DNA of 38,950 nucleotides from an uncultured Lachnospiraceae bacterium (lineage in GTDB: Bacteria > Bacillota > Clostridia > Lachnospirales > Lachnospiraceae). A program made the translations under genes and the position numbers. The notes below the pieces were generated by a model. The model ran no database searches. It had not been told where the DNA came from and worked only from the letters and a program-made list of their open reading frames with translations. Location of the stretch: NCBI GenBank assembly GCA_947305245.1, contig CAMZDG010000029.1, forward strand, positions 1 through 38,950, read 5' to 3'. Below, in pieces: positions 23,450 to 31,101 of this stretch; position 1 is the first letter of the stretch, and every line of letters begins with the position of its first letter.

Positions 23450-25003
23450 ATGTTTCAGATAAAGAACGTTACGCTAATACATAAAAAGGATCTGAGAACG
23501 ATCCTGGAGAATTTTTCCCTCGTCTTGAATGACGGGGATAAGGCCGTGATGATCGGCGAAGAAGGAAACGGAAAGTCCACGCTGATGAAATGGATTTTCG
23601 ACCCGGAGCTGGTGGAGGATTATATCGAGGCGACCGGAGAAAAGGTGATCAGCGGAGAAAAGCTGGGGTATCTTCCCCAGGAGCTTCCCGAGGAGGCGAA
23701 GAAGAAAAGCGTCAGTGAGTATTTCATGGACAGTCCGGACTTCCTGGATCAGACGCCCAGGGAGCTATCGAAAATGGCAAGCGACTTCGGCGTGGAGCAG
23801 ACCTTTTTCTATCGGGAGCAGGCGATGCAGACCCTCTCCGGCGGCGAGCGCGTGAAGGCGCAGATGATGCGGATCTTGATGGAAAGACCGACGATCCTGC
23901 TTCTCGACGAGCCGTCAAACGACATTGACATCGAGACGCTGGAGCTGATGGAAGGATTGATCAATGCCTGGGAGCATGCCGTGCTTTTCATCTCGCATGA
24001 TGAGACACTGATTGAGCATACGGCGAACCGCGTGATCCATTTCGAGCAGATCAGACGCAAGACGAGATGCCGCCATACCGTGGCGAACGTTCCTTACAGG
24101 CAATACGTGGAGGAACGCCTGAACGCCTTTGAAAAGCAAGAGCAGCTCGCGCTCGGAGAGCGCCGGGAGAAGCGGATCCGAGATGAGAAGATCCGAAAAA
24201 TGGAGCAGAGTGTCGGATCCAGACTTGACAATATTTCCAGGGCGGAAAGGGACGCGATCGGAAGGCTCTTAAAAAAGAAGATGAAGAACGTCAAGGCCAT
24301 GGAAAAGCGCTTTGAGCGGGAAGACGAAAACATGACGGAGCTTCCGGAGCAGGAGGAGGCCATCTTTTTCAAGCTTGGGAACAAGGACAGCGCCATTCCT
24401 TCCGGGAAGTGGGTGCTACAGTATGAAAAGAAGGAACTGATGACGGCGGACGGGAGCAGACTCTTGGCACGCGACATAGAGTTAAAGCTTCGGGGGTCGG
24501 AAAAAATTGGAATCATTGGGACCAACGGATGCGGAAAGACGACATTGCTCACCTTGCTGGCGGAGGAGCTTCTTGCCAGGGCGGACCTGCGGGCGCAGTA
24601 TATGCCGCAGAATTATGAGGCGCTCCTAAACATGGACCAGACGCCGGTGGATTTTCTGGACAGCACCGGGGACAAGGAGGAGCGGACAAGGATCCGCACC
24701 TATCTCGGATCGCTGAAGTATACGGCGGATGAGATGGAGCATCCCATCCGGGAGCTTTCCGGAGGGCAAAAGGCGAAGGTACTTCTGCTAAAGCTCAGCA
24801 TGTCGGGGGCGAACGTGCTCATTTTGGATGAGCCGACGAGAAATTTTTCGCCCTTGTCAGGGCCGGTGATCCGCAAGATGCTTCGGGAATTTCCGGGCGC
24901 CATCCTCAGCGTCTCCCACGACCGAAAGTACTTATCCGAGGTGTGTGACAAGATCTATCGCCTGACGCCGGAGGGGCTACGCGCCCAAGATTTGTTGACT
25001 TGA
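23450..25003 (+). CDS. ABC-F family ATPase, probable ribosome-protection (antibiotic resistance) factor
   Basis: A 517-residue soluble protein with two ATPase domains and no membrane segment. NBD1 has Walker A GEEGNGKST (about 38-46), signature TLSGGERVKAQ and Walker B LLLDEPSNDID. A charged linker (about 205-300) is the P-site tRNA interaction region of ABC-F proteins. NBD2 has GTNGCGKTT, LSGGQKAK and LILDEPTRNFSPLSGP. Both catalytic glutamates after Walker B are present, but NBD2 lacks the usual DEPTNHLD continuation. ABC-F proteins bind the ribosomal E site and dislodge drugs or relieve stalls. A consensus promoter, leader peptide and attenuator upstream point to drug-inducible resistance (macrolide, lincosamide, pleuromutilin or streptogramin A type). 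The drug class is not deducible. Confidence 0.88.
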   Translation: MFQIKNVTLIHKKDLRTILENFSLVLNDGDKAVMIGEEGNGKSTLMKWIFDPELVEDYIEATGEKVISGEKLGYLPQELPEEAKKKSVSEYFMDSPDFLDQTPRELSKMASDFGVEQTFFYREQAMQTLSGGERVKAQMMRILMERPTILLLDEPSNDIDIETLELMEGLINAWEHAVLFISHDETLIEHTANRVIHFEQIRRKTRCRHTVANVPYRQYVEERLNAFEKQEQLALGERREKRIRDEKIRKMEQSVGSRLDNISRAERDAIGRLLKKKMKNVKAMEKRFEREDENMTELPEQEEAIFFKLGNKDSAIPSGKWVLQYEKKELMTADGSRLLARDIELKLRGSEKIGIIGTNGCGKTTLLTLLAEELLARADLRAQYMPQNYEALLNMDQTPVDFLDSTGDKEERTRIRTYLGSLKYTADEMEHPIRELSGGQKAKVLLLKLSMSGANVLILDEPTRNFSPLSGPVIRKMLREFPGAILSVSHDRKYLSEVCDKIYRLTPEGLRAQDLLT

Positions 25004-25028
25004 TAACATATGACCGGATGTGTTATGG
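25000..25028 (+). promoter_or_regulatory. Weak candidate promoter before the double-GNAT gene
   Basis: TTGATA (25000-25005), 17 bases, TTATGG (25023-25028; TATGGT with an 18-base spacer is also possible). It overlaps the ABC-F stop codon. Match is only partial, but there is no other obvious start signal for the long enzyme array that follows. Confidence 0.35.
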
Positions 25029-25058
25029 TGAACCATTTTCGATGACAGAAGGAGAAAA

Positions 25059-26165
25059 ATGAATACAATTGGAACGAAAACTATAGAAACGGAGCGACTG
25101 ATCCTAAGACGGTATGTCGTTACGGATGCGGAGGACATGTTTCAGAATTGGGCGGGGGACCCGGAGGTGACCAAGTTCCTTTCCTGGCCGACGCACAGGA
25201 GCGCTGAATTCACGCGGGAGCTCCTCTCGAAATGGGTTTCCTTTTATGAGGACGGCAAGACCTATAACTGGGGCATCACCTTAAAGGGCGAGGACCATGT
25301 CATCGGGAACATTGCGGTGGTGGAGCGAGAGGAAAGGACCTGTTCTTATGAGGTCGGATACTGCCTTGGCAAGGCCTTTTGGGGACGCGGCATTATGCCG
25401 GAGGCCTTAAAGGCCGTGATCCAATACCTGTTTAAAGGAGAGCCGGACTTAAATCGGATCATTGCCACCCATGACATAAGAAACAAGAAATCGGGTCGCG
25501 TGATGCAAAAGGCCGGGATGCATTTTGACGGTGTGCTGCGGGCTTCCAAAAAGAATAATCAGGGGCTTCATGACACGGCATATTATTCCATTCTTCGAAG
25601 TGACCTTGTCTCGGAAAAACAGTATGAAGACCTTTTTCTTGAGATGAATCCGGGATTTTTTGAGCGGGAGTACGTAAAGAGAGTTTCGGACGAGGAACCT
25701 GCCTCCGAAATGTTCCTGCGGTTGCAGGGCTTTGACGGGCGGTGTTATGAAAAGGCATTTCCGAAGGAAGTGAGTTTTGGGTATTATCAGGGTGACCTTG
25801 AAGAATTATTGGATGCGGTCCGTAAGGTGATCCCCCATTGGGTGCCGTTTTTTACCGAAAAGTCCCGCGTATATTGCGGTTTCGTGGATGGAAAGATTGC
25901 GAGCTTTTGCATGATCGAGGACTTTGGCGAACACCTGGTAAATGGCGAAAGGTGGAAGATTGGCGGTCCCGGATGCGTCGGGACGGTGCCAGAGTACCGC
26001 GACCGCGGCATCGGGCTGACGATGGTCCGCAACGTCACAGAGATCCTGCGGGATGAGTTTTATGATTATAGTTATATTCATTATACTTATGAGACCGGCT
26101 GGTATGGAAAGCTAGGATATGAAACCGTTCTTAGCTGGAGCGGAAGCGGGTTTATGAGGCGGTAA
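25059..26165 (+). CDS. Tandem GNAT acetyltransferase fusion (RimJ/RimL-type N-terminal domain)
   Basis: A 368-residue protein made of two GNAT domains that would each transfer acetyl from acetyl-CoA to an amine. Residues 1-180 are RimJ/RimL-like: IETERLILRRYVVTDAEDM opens it and GYCLGKAFWGRGIMPEAL holds the CoA-binding loop. Residues 185-368 form a second, divergent GNAT with VGTVPEYRDRGIGLTMVRN as its CoA motif and a final YETGWYGKLGYE, typical of GNAT beta-6/7. RBS AAGGAGAAAA. N-terminal-type members acetylate ribosomal proteins or small molecules; the targets here are unknown. It opens the modifying-enzyme array and lies just after the ABC-F gene. Its 3' end is partly duplicated downstream. 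Confidence 0.88.
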   Translation: MNTIGTKTIETERLILRRYVVTDAEDMFQNWAGDPEVTKFLSWPTHRSAEFTRELLSKWVSFYEDGKTYNWGITLKGEDHVIGNIAVVEREERTCSYEVGYCLGKAFWGRGIMPEALKAVIQYLFKGEPDLNRIIATHDIRNKKSGRVMQKAGMHFDGVLRASKKNNQGLHDTAYYSILRSDLVSEKQYEDLFLEMNPGFFEREYVKRVSDEEPASEMFLRLQGFDGRCYEKAFPKEVSFGYYQGDLEELLDAVRKVIPHWVPFFTEKSRVYCGFVDGKIASFCMIEDFGEHLVNGERWKIGGPGCVGTVPEYRDRGIGLTMVRNVTEILRDEFYDYSYIHYTYETGWYGKLGYETVLSWSGSGFMRR

Positions 26166-26199
26166 CGAAAATCTAATAGAGCGGAAGCGGGTTTATGAG
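26138..26199 (+). repeat. Direct 21-bp repeat duplicating the 3' end of the GNAT gene
   Basis: GAGCGGAAGCGGGTTTATGAG-type 21-mers are identical at 26138-26158 and 26179-26199. The first lies in the last codons of the GNAT-GNAT gene, and the second in the spacer 41 bases downstream. This looks like a small tandem duplication spanning the gene end and now partly diverged. Confidence 0.7.
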
Positions 26200-26261
26200 A
26201 CTGGAATGTGAACCTGAAAAGAATGCATAAGAAATGATTGAGGAAGCAGGAGGAACAAGGA

Positions 26262-26933
26262 ATGAAGCTAATCTTGGTACGACATGGAAATCCAAATTAT
26301 GAACTGGATTGTCTGACGGAATTGGGACACAGGCAGGCGAAGGTAGTTGCGGAGCGTCTGATGGAAGAAGGGATCGAGGAGATTTATTGCTCGCCATTAG
26401 GACGCGCCAGAGAGACGGCGCAGGCCTTTGTGGAGCGTTCCGGACTGGGGCCGGTGCATATTCTGGATTTCATGCGCGAGATCCGGTTTGGCTGGGAGGA
26501 CGCGCTGTATAAGGCCGGGAATCCTTGGATCTGTTCCTTTGACCTGGTGCATGAGGGAAAGGACCTGCAGGCGCCCGACTGGCGGGAATATCCTTGCTTT
26601 GCGGGGAATTCGGCAACCTATGACGCTGACATAGTCATGAAAAAGGCGGATGAGTGGCTTGCGACCCTTGGATATGAGCGGGAAGGTCTTTACTACCGTT
26701 GCAAGAGAAAGGACGACAAGGAAAAGACGCTGGTGTTATTCAGCCACGGCGGCTCCTCGACGGCATTTTTGTCACGCGTCTTAAACATTCCGTTCCCGCA
26801 TATGTGCGTGATCCTTGGACATATCGGACACACCTCGATCACGGTACTGCAGTTTGACCGCAGGCCTGGCGTGCTGTCGATGCCGATCGTGGAAGTGATG
26901 GCAGACGCGAGACATCTGAAGTTTGTGGAGTAA
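26262..26933 (+). CDS. Histidine phosphatase (phosphoglycerate-mutase-like) family protein
   Basis: A 223-residue branch-1 histidine phosphatase. The catalytic LVRHG motif is at residues 5-9 (phospho-accepting His8). A conserved YCSPLGRARETAQ block follows at about 47-59, then REIRFGWED and the second catalytic His in LFSHGGSSTAFL. The frame opens earlier at 26238, but ATG 26262 has AGGAGG (26249-26254) eight bases upstream and puts the RHG motif at its normal place. Substrates in this family range from phosphosugars to cobalamin intermediates; none is indicated here. A 184-base spacer without a recognisable signal follows. Confidence 0.9.
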   Translation: MKLILVRHGNPNYELDCLTELGHRQAKVVAERLMEEGIEEIYCSPLGRARETAQAFVERSGLGPVHILDFMREIRFGWEDALYKAGNPWICSFDLVHEGKDLQAPDWREYPCFAGNSATYDADIVMKKADEWLATLGYEREGLYYRCKRKDDKEKTLVLFSHGGSSTAFLSRVLNIPFPHMCVILGHIGHTSITVLQFDRRPGVLSMPIVEVMADARHLKFVE

Positions 26934-27117
26934 TGACAGGAAAGAAAATAATAGCAAGAAGGAAAGCAGGCAGAAAGGATAACATAGGGTTATCGGAAAG
27001 GACGAGAACCATGGTGATGTTTTTAAGAATGAGAAATATCTGATCGCCGGAAGCCGTTGATAAATGGTTTCCTGTGCTTGTAGACAATGAAACAATTTAT
27101 CATAAAGGAGAACAATC

Positions 27118-28209
27118 ATGATATTTCAAGACAATATAATCAAGCAATATTTAAAAAATGTATATTTTATCACGGGGACGCCCTGCGGCGGTAAGACGAC
27201 GGTGTCCCGCGCGCTCGGAAAAAAGTACGGGATTCCCGTGTATGACATTGATGAGCGCTTTGAGGAGCATCAGCGGATGTCGGATCCCATCTCGCAGCCT
27301 GCGATGAACAAGAATTTCAAGGACGCGGACGAGTTTTTTGGACGGAGCGTGGAGGAGTATCGCGCGTGGCTTTTGCAGAACACGAGAGAGCAGCTTGACT
27401 TTGTGCTGCTGGATCTGATCCGGCTTTCTCAGAATGGCAAGATCCTTTGCGACTGCCATTTAAGACTGGAGCAGGCAGCGATTTTCACGGATCCTTCGAG
27501 GGTGGCTTTCATGATCAAGAAGCCGGAAAACCTCGTGGATGAGTATTGCAATCGCGCGGATCATCAGGGATTTAGCAACTTTATTCACAGCGCGACAGAC
27601 TATGAGAAGGCGAAGGCGACCTGCAATGAGACCTTATTATCGCTCAACGAAAAGTTCTATGAGGACGTGAAGGCGAGCGAGTATTTCTGGCTGGAGCGGG
27701 ACAATGCGAGGAGCGTTGATGAGACGGTAGCGCTGGTGGCGAAGCATTTCGGATTCGACGCAGACATTCAGATTGTGCGGGTCTCGAAGGATACTCCCTT
27801 GGCGGAGGAATTCTTGCACTTTGTGGAGAACTGCTCCTGGATCGAGGGCAGAGACCATATTGCAGGCTTGATCCGAAACTGGGAATTTACGGACTGGGAG
27901 ACCATGTTTGCGGCAGTGGCGGACGGGAAGATCGTTGGAATGACCTCGCTCCTTAAGACGGATTATTATCCCCTGCCAGAAATCTATCCTTGGGTGTCCT
28001 GCGTCTTTGTGGAAAAGGAGTATCGCGGGAATTGCATCAGCGGAAAACTGATCGCCGCAGCCAATGAATATGCGAAGTCTCTGGGATTTGAGAAGACCTA
28101 TATCCCGACCGAATTCACGGGATTCTATGAGAAATTCGGGTATACCCACGTAAACGACATTGTCAATTACGGGGGCGGCGTAGATCACCTGTATATCAAG
28201 CTGCTATGA
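27118..28209 (+). CDS. P-loop kinase-like/GNAT acetyltransferase fusion protein
   Basis: A 363-residue bifunctional-looking protein. Residues 1-220 form a P-loop kinase-like domain: ITGTPCGGKTT (18-28) is the Walker A, followed by YDIDERFEEH (about 40-49). The region around 110-150 (LICD-type CDCHLRLEQ and FMIKKPENL) resembles small-molecule or nucleoside kinases. Residues 223-363 form a GNAT with WVSCVFVEKEYRGNCISGKLI as CoA-binding motif and TEFTGFYEKFGYTHV at its end. One polypeptide could therefore phosphorylate and acetylate the same or related molecules, an architecture reminiscent of (but unrelated in kinase fold to) the AAC(6')-APH(2'') aminoglycoside enzyme. Substrate unknown. RBS AAAGGAG. 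Confidence 0.82.
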   Translation: MIFQDNIIKQYLKNVYFITGTPCGGKTTVSRALGKKYGIPVYDIDERFEEHQRMSDPISQPAMNKNFKDADEFFGRSVEEYRAWLLQNTREQLDFVLLDLIRLSQNGKILCDCHLRLEQAAIFTDPSRVAFMIKKPENLVDEYCNRADHQGFSNFIHSATDYEKAKATCNETLLSLNEKFYEDVKASEYFWLERDNARSVDETVALVAKHFGFDADIQIVRVSKDTPLAEEFLHFVENCSWIEGRDHIAGLIRNWEFTDWETMFAAVADGKIVGMTSLLKTDYYPLPEIYPWVSCVFVEKEYRGNCISGKLIAAANEYAKSLGFEKTYIPTEFTGFYEKFGYTHVNDIVNYGGGVDHLYIKLL

Positions 28210-28215
28210 GCTTTG

Positions 28216-28260
28216 GGGACGGGGTTCGTAGATCATTTTTTGACCCATTAACCCCGTCCC
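28216..28260. repeat. REP-like 11-bp perfect inverted repeat
   Basis: GGGACGGGGTT (28216-28226) and AACCCCGTCCC (28250-28260) are perfectly complementary, enclosing 23 bases with a central ATTTTTTGACCC. It begins seven bases after the kinase-GNAT stop. There is no following T-run. GGGACGGGGT-type palindromes recur between genes in clostridial genomes as I recall them, so it may be a repetitive extragenic palindrome; only one copy is in this window. Confidence 0.6.
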
Positions 28261-28267
28261 TGTGGTT

Positions 28268-28286
28268 CCTCGGGGCCTCCCCGAGG
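28268..28286. other. Perfect 8-bp GC-rich hairpin before a ribosome binding site
   Basis: CCTCGGGG (28268-28275), loop CCT, CCCCGAGG (28279-28286), followed by ATTTG and then AAAAGGAGG of the next gene. With too few Ts for an efficient terminator it may serve as a transcript-stabilising or processing hairpin between the two genes. Confidence 0.5.
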
Positions 28287-28307
28287 ATTTGAAAAGGAGG
28301 CGATGGC

Positions 28308-29177
28308 ATGAATTATTTTATCGAGGGCGTGCAGGGCGCCGGAAAGAGCACCTTGGCAGGGCGGCTTGCGAAAGAATTGCCGGACTACCATGTCTTCCGT
28401 GAGGGGGATTATAACCCGGTGGAGCTAGCCTGGTGCTCGTACCTGACGAAGGAACAATACGACGCGGTGCTTGAAAAATATGCCGGGATCGCGGATGAAA
28501 TTAAGGAAAAGACGACGGTCGAGCGCGTGTTTGCGCCTGATAGAGCAAGCGTGGGAAATGCCGTGGGAATTGGCATCGAGAAGACTGTGGAATGGAGCGG
28601 GGATAGGACTGCGGAGGACCGTTTCGTTCTGACCTATACCAGAATCCTGACGGACATTCCTGGATTTCATAAGGATTTGGAGCAATATGAGATCTACAAT
28701 GGCAGGATTTCCAAGGAAGAATTCGAACAGGTTATCCTGTCGCGCTTCGCGAAATGGAAGGGTGACAAGCAGATATTTGAGTGCTCGATCTTCCAAAACA
28801 TCATTGAAAATCAGATTTTATTCTATGAGATGACGGACGATGAGATCGTGGCGTTCTACAAGAAGCTGGCAGGCACCATTCAGGTGGAAAATTATAAGAT
28901 TCTTTACCTGAACGTACAATGGGTAGCCGGGGCGCTGGAGGTCATTCGAAAGGAGCGCGTGGACGCAGACGGAAATGAAATGTGGTTCCCGCTGATGTTG
29001 GGATTCCTGGAGGATTGTCCTTATGGGAAAAAGCATGGACTCAAAGGCTTTGACGGGCTGGTAGCACATTTGGAGCACAGAAGGAACTTGGAGCTGCGGA
29101 TCCTGCGGGAGGTGTTTCCGGAGCAGGCGGTGATCCTAAAATCCAAGAATTATGAGCTGGATGCACTGGGCTTGTAA
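28308..29177 (+). CDS. P-loop NTPase, small-molecule kinase-like
   Basis: A 289-residue protein that begins directly with a Walker A motif, MNYFIEGVQGAGKST (P-loop 7-15), then FREGDYNPVELAWCSY (about 35-50). The domain resembles deoxynucleoside/zeta-toxin-like kinases but I recognise no specific family. An ILYLNV strand around 198-203 and KERVDADGNEMWFPLM (about 216-231) follow. The start has AAAAGGAGGCG upstream. It lies between a kinase-GNAT fusion and an APH-like kinase, so three successive genes carry kinase folds. It is probably cytosolic, with substrate unknown. Confidence 0.75.
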   Translation: MNYFIEGVQGAGKSTLAGRLAKELPDYHVFREGDYNPVELAWCSYLTKEQYDAVLEKYAGIADEIKEKTTVERVFAPDRASVGNAVGIGIEKTVEWSGDRTAEDRFVLTYTRILTDIPGFHKDLEQYEIYNGRISKEEFEQVILSRFAKWKGDKQIFECSIFQNIIENQILFYEMTDDEIVAFYKKLAGTIQVENYKILYLNVQWVAGALEVIRKERVDADGNEMWFPLMLGFLEDCPYGKKHGLKGFDGLVAHLEHRRNLELRILREVFPEQAVILKSKNYELDALGL

Positions 29178-29188
29178 GAGGAGAAAGA

Positions 29189-29263
29189 ATGTCAGAAGAT
29201 CCTTGGAACATAGGCGCAATGCCAGGGTGGAAAGAGGAAGTTATAAGGGGGAATGTGGATTGA
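29189..29263 (+). CDS. Possible 24-aa coupling ORF ahead of the APH-like gene
   Basis: ATG 29189 follows AAGAGGAGAAAG, a good ribosome binding site. The ORF encodes 24 residues starting MSEDPWNIGAMPGW, and its TGA (29261-29263) overlaps the likely TTG start of the next gene (TTGA). It may be a short leader that delivers ribosomes to a weak TTG start, or a chance ORF in the spacer. No similarity recognised. Confidence 0.35.
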   Translation: MSEDPWNIGAMPGWKEEVIRGNVD

Positions 29264-30255
29264 CGAGTATTTTAGAAAAGGCAAGGGCCTTTTACGATTT
29301 AGATGGTTTTGAATTTTACCAGGTGGGCGGACATGACGGCGGAAGAAATCTGGTCTATGTCTGCGAACAATATGGCGAGAAGAAGTATGTCCTTCGGATT
29401 TCCGCGCTGGGAGACAGAAGCGCCGAAGAGTACCTGGCAGAGGCGGAATTTGTGCATTATCTCGCAAAAAACGGGGCTCCCGTGGCGGACGTGATCCCGT
29501 CGAAGGCGGGTAGGCTTGTGGAGAGTTTTGGGAATGGCGCGGAATGCTATGCTTCTTTGTTTGCGTATGCGAAGGGAATGCTGCTTTCGGACAATGGTTA
29601 TCGTTATAGAGACGGGGCGCCGCTCTCCGAGTTGTTTTATAACATGGGAAAGACGATCGGGGTGATCCATCGGCTTTCGAAGGAGTATCATCCGACGTAC
29701 CGCCGGCAGCAGTATTTCGACAAGTACAACATGGAATACATTGACAAGCTGATCCCGGAGACTTACGCAGAGCTAAAAGAAGCTATCGCGGATCGTTTGG
29801 AGAAGTTTAGGGCACTGCCTATGGATATGGAGAGCTACGGCCTGGTGCATTTCGATTTCAGCGACGGGAACTATCACGTGGACTACAGCGACGGTGCGAT
29901 CACGACCTTTGATTTTGACAATTGCATCTACTGCTGGTACATGTTCGACCTTGCGCATCTTTGGACGCACGGCGTAGGCTGGGGCATGTGGATCGAGGAC
30001 GGGGAAAAGCGCCTGAAATACCTGAAAGAGAACTATTTTTCGGTGGTTCTCGAGGGCTATCGGAGCGAGACAAGCCTTCCGGAAAACATGCTGGAGAGGC
30101 TGCAGCTCTTCATCGACATGGTGCATATTGAAAACATTGTGGACGAGTTCGAATGCGCGGCCCGAGAGGGCGAAGAGGTGGATCCCGAAGATATTGAGGA
30201 TGCCGCAAAATGCCTGGTGGAGAACATTCCCTACGCGGGCGTCGGAGAAGATTGA
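29260..30255 (+). CDS. Aminoglycoside phosphotransferase (APH/choline kinase) family protein, TTG start
   Basis: A 331-residue protein-kinase-like small-molecule kinase. The nucleotide lobe has YVLRIS (42-48, Lys replaced by Arg in the usual position). The catalytic loop is LVHFDFSDGNYH with His197, Asp199 and Asn204, and the metal-binding aspartates are in TFDFDN (Asp218, Asp220). APH enzymes phosphorylate aminoglycosides; relatives act on choline, homoserine or other alcohols, so resistance is only a possibility. The frame stays open to an ATG (29152) inside the previous gene, but AAGGGGG eight bases before TTG 29260 gives a better start. Downstream is a run of GNAT genes. Confidence 0.85.
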   Translation: MTSILEKARAFYDLDGFEFYQVGGHDGGRNLVYVCEQYGEKKYVLRISALGDRSAEEYLAEAEFVHYLAKNGAPVADVIPSKAGRLVESFGNGAECYASLFAYAKGMLLSDNGYRYRDGAPLSELFYNMGKTIGVIHRLSKEYHPTYRRQQYFDKYNMEYIDKLIPETYAELKEAIADRLEKFRALPMDMESYGLVHFDFSDGNYHVDYSDGAITTFDFDNCIYCWYMFDLAHLWTHGVGWGMWIEDGEKRLKYLKENYFSVVLEGYRSETSLPENMLERLQLFIDMVHIENIVDEFECAAREGEEVDPEDIEDAAKCLVENIPYAGVGED

Positions 30256-30303
30256 TCAAGGCTAGACCCTATTGGAAAAAGGAGAGGCCAGGAGGACGTA
30301 AAC

Positions 30304-31083
30304 ATGACGGAAAAGGTTCGGCTTTTGGAGGAAATTGGCGCAAACGGTCACGTGGCGTTAAACGTGTTGCAGTATGACGGTTGGCTTTTACGGTTCTCGA
30401 ACGGTTACACGAGCAGGGCCAATTCGGTCTGCGTACTCTATTCTTCCACAAAACCTGTAGAGGAGAAGATTGCTTACTGTGAGAAATGCTATGCAGGGCA
30501 AGGATTGCCGACAATCTTCAAGGTGACGGACCAGGATCAGGAGTTCTCAGATCTGCTCCTGAAGCGCGGCTACGAGGTGGTAACGCCGACGGATGTTATG
30601 GAAACTGCCGCGTGGGACGCTGCAGGCGAAAGCGTTTGCCTGGAAAATGTCGGGCAGGCGAATGGCGGATGCGGGGAGGCGCGCTGCGTTTTTTCTTCCG
30701 AACCGTCCAAGTGGCTTCCCTACTATTTTGCGTTTGAAAACCTCACCGATGAGACAAAGAAAAATACCTTTCAAAAGATGCTTTCGAAGGTGATGATCGA
30801 TGCGGCATATGGTATACTTTATTTTGAGGGAGAGCCCGTGGCATGCGCCTCGATCGCAGTGGAACGCGGATATGCACTTTTGCATAACGTGATCGTCACT
30901 TCTGCCATGCGGGGAAAGGGTCTCGGGGAAAAGCTTTGCCGGGCCATGATCTCGAAGGCGAAAGAGATGGGCGCGGAGCACGTGTTCCTGCAGGTGGTTC
31001 AGTCCAATCAGGTGGCGATGAACCTATATCAAAAACTAGGATTTCAAAAAAAATATACTTATTGGTACATGAAAAAGGCTTAA
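30304..31083 (+). CDS. GNAT family N-acetyltransferase
   Basis: A 259-residue acetyltransferase in two parts. The N-terminal about 120 residues, with GWLLRFSNGYTSRANSVCVLY, is a divergent half-GNAT region. The C-terminal about 130 residues are a standard GNAT with LLHNVIVTSAMRGKGLGEKLCRAM (CoA-binding RGKGLG) and NLYQKLGFQKKYTYWYMK at the end. This length and opening are typical of a clostridial group annotated only as GNAT. RBS CAGGAGGACGT. The substrate is unknown. The next GNAT follows after 18 bases. Confidence 0.9.
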   Translation: MTEKVRLLEEIGANGHVALNVLQYDGWLLRFSNGYTSRANSVCVLYSSTKPVEEKIAYCEKCYAGQGLPTIFKVTDQDQEFSDLLLKRGYEVVTPTDVMETAAWDAAGESVCLENVGQANGGCGEARCVFSSEPSKWLPYYFAFENLTDETKKNTFQKMLSKVMIDAAYGILYFEGEPVACASIAVERGYALLHNVIVTSAMRGKGLGEKLCRAMISKAKEMGAEHVFLQVVQSNQVAMNLYQKLGFQKKYTYWYMKKA

Positions 31084-31101
31084 ACAAACTGGGAGGAAAC
31101 T

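Noticed and set aside
29152..29262. Upstream start for the APH-like gene at ATG 29152
   Set aside because: It lies inside the previous gene, adds a basic non-conserved stretch and lacks a suitable ribosome binding site; TTG 29260 has AAGGGGG at the right distance.
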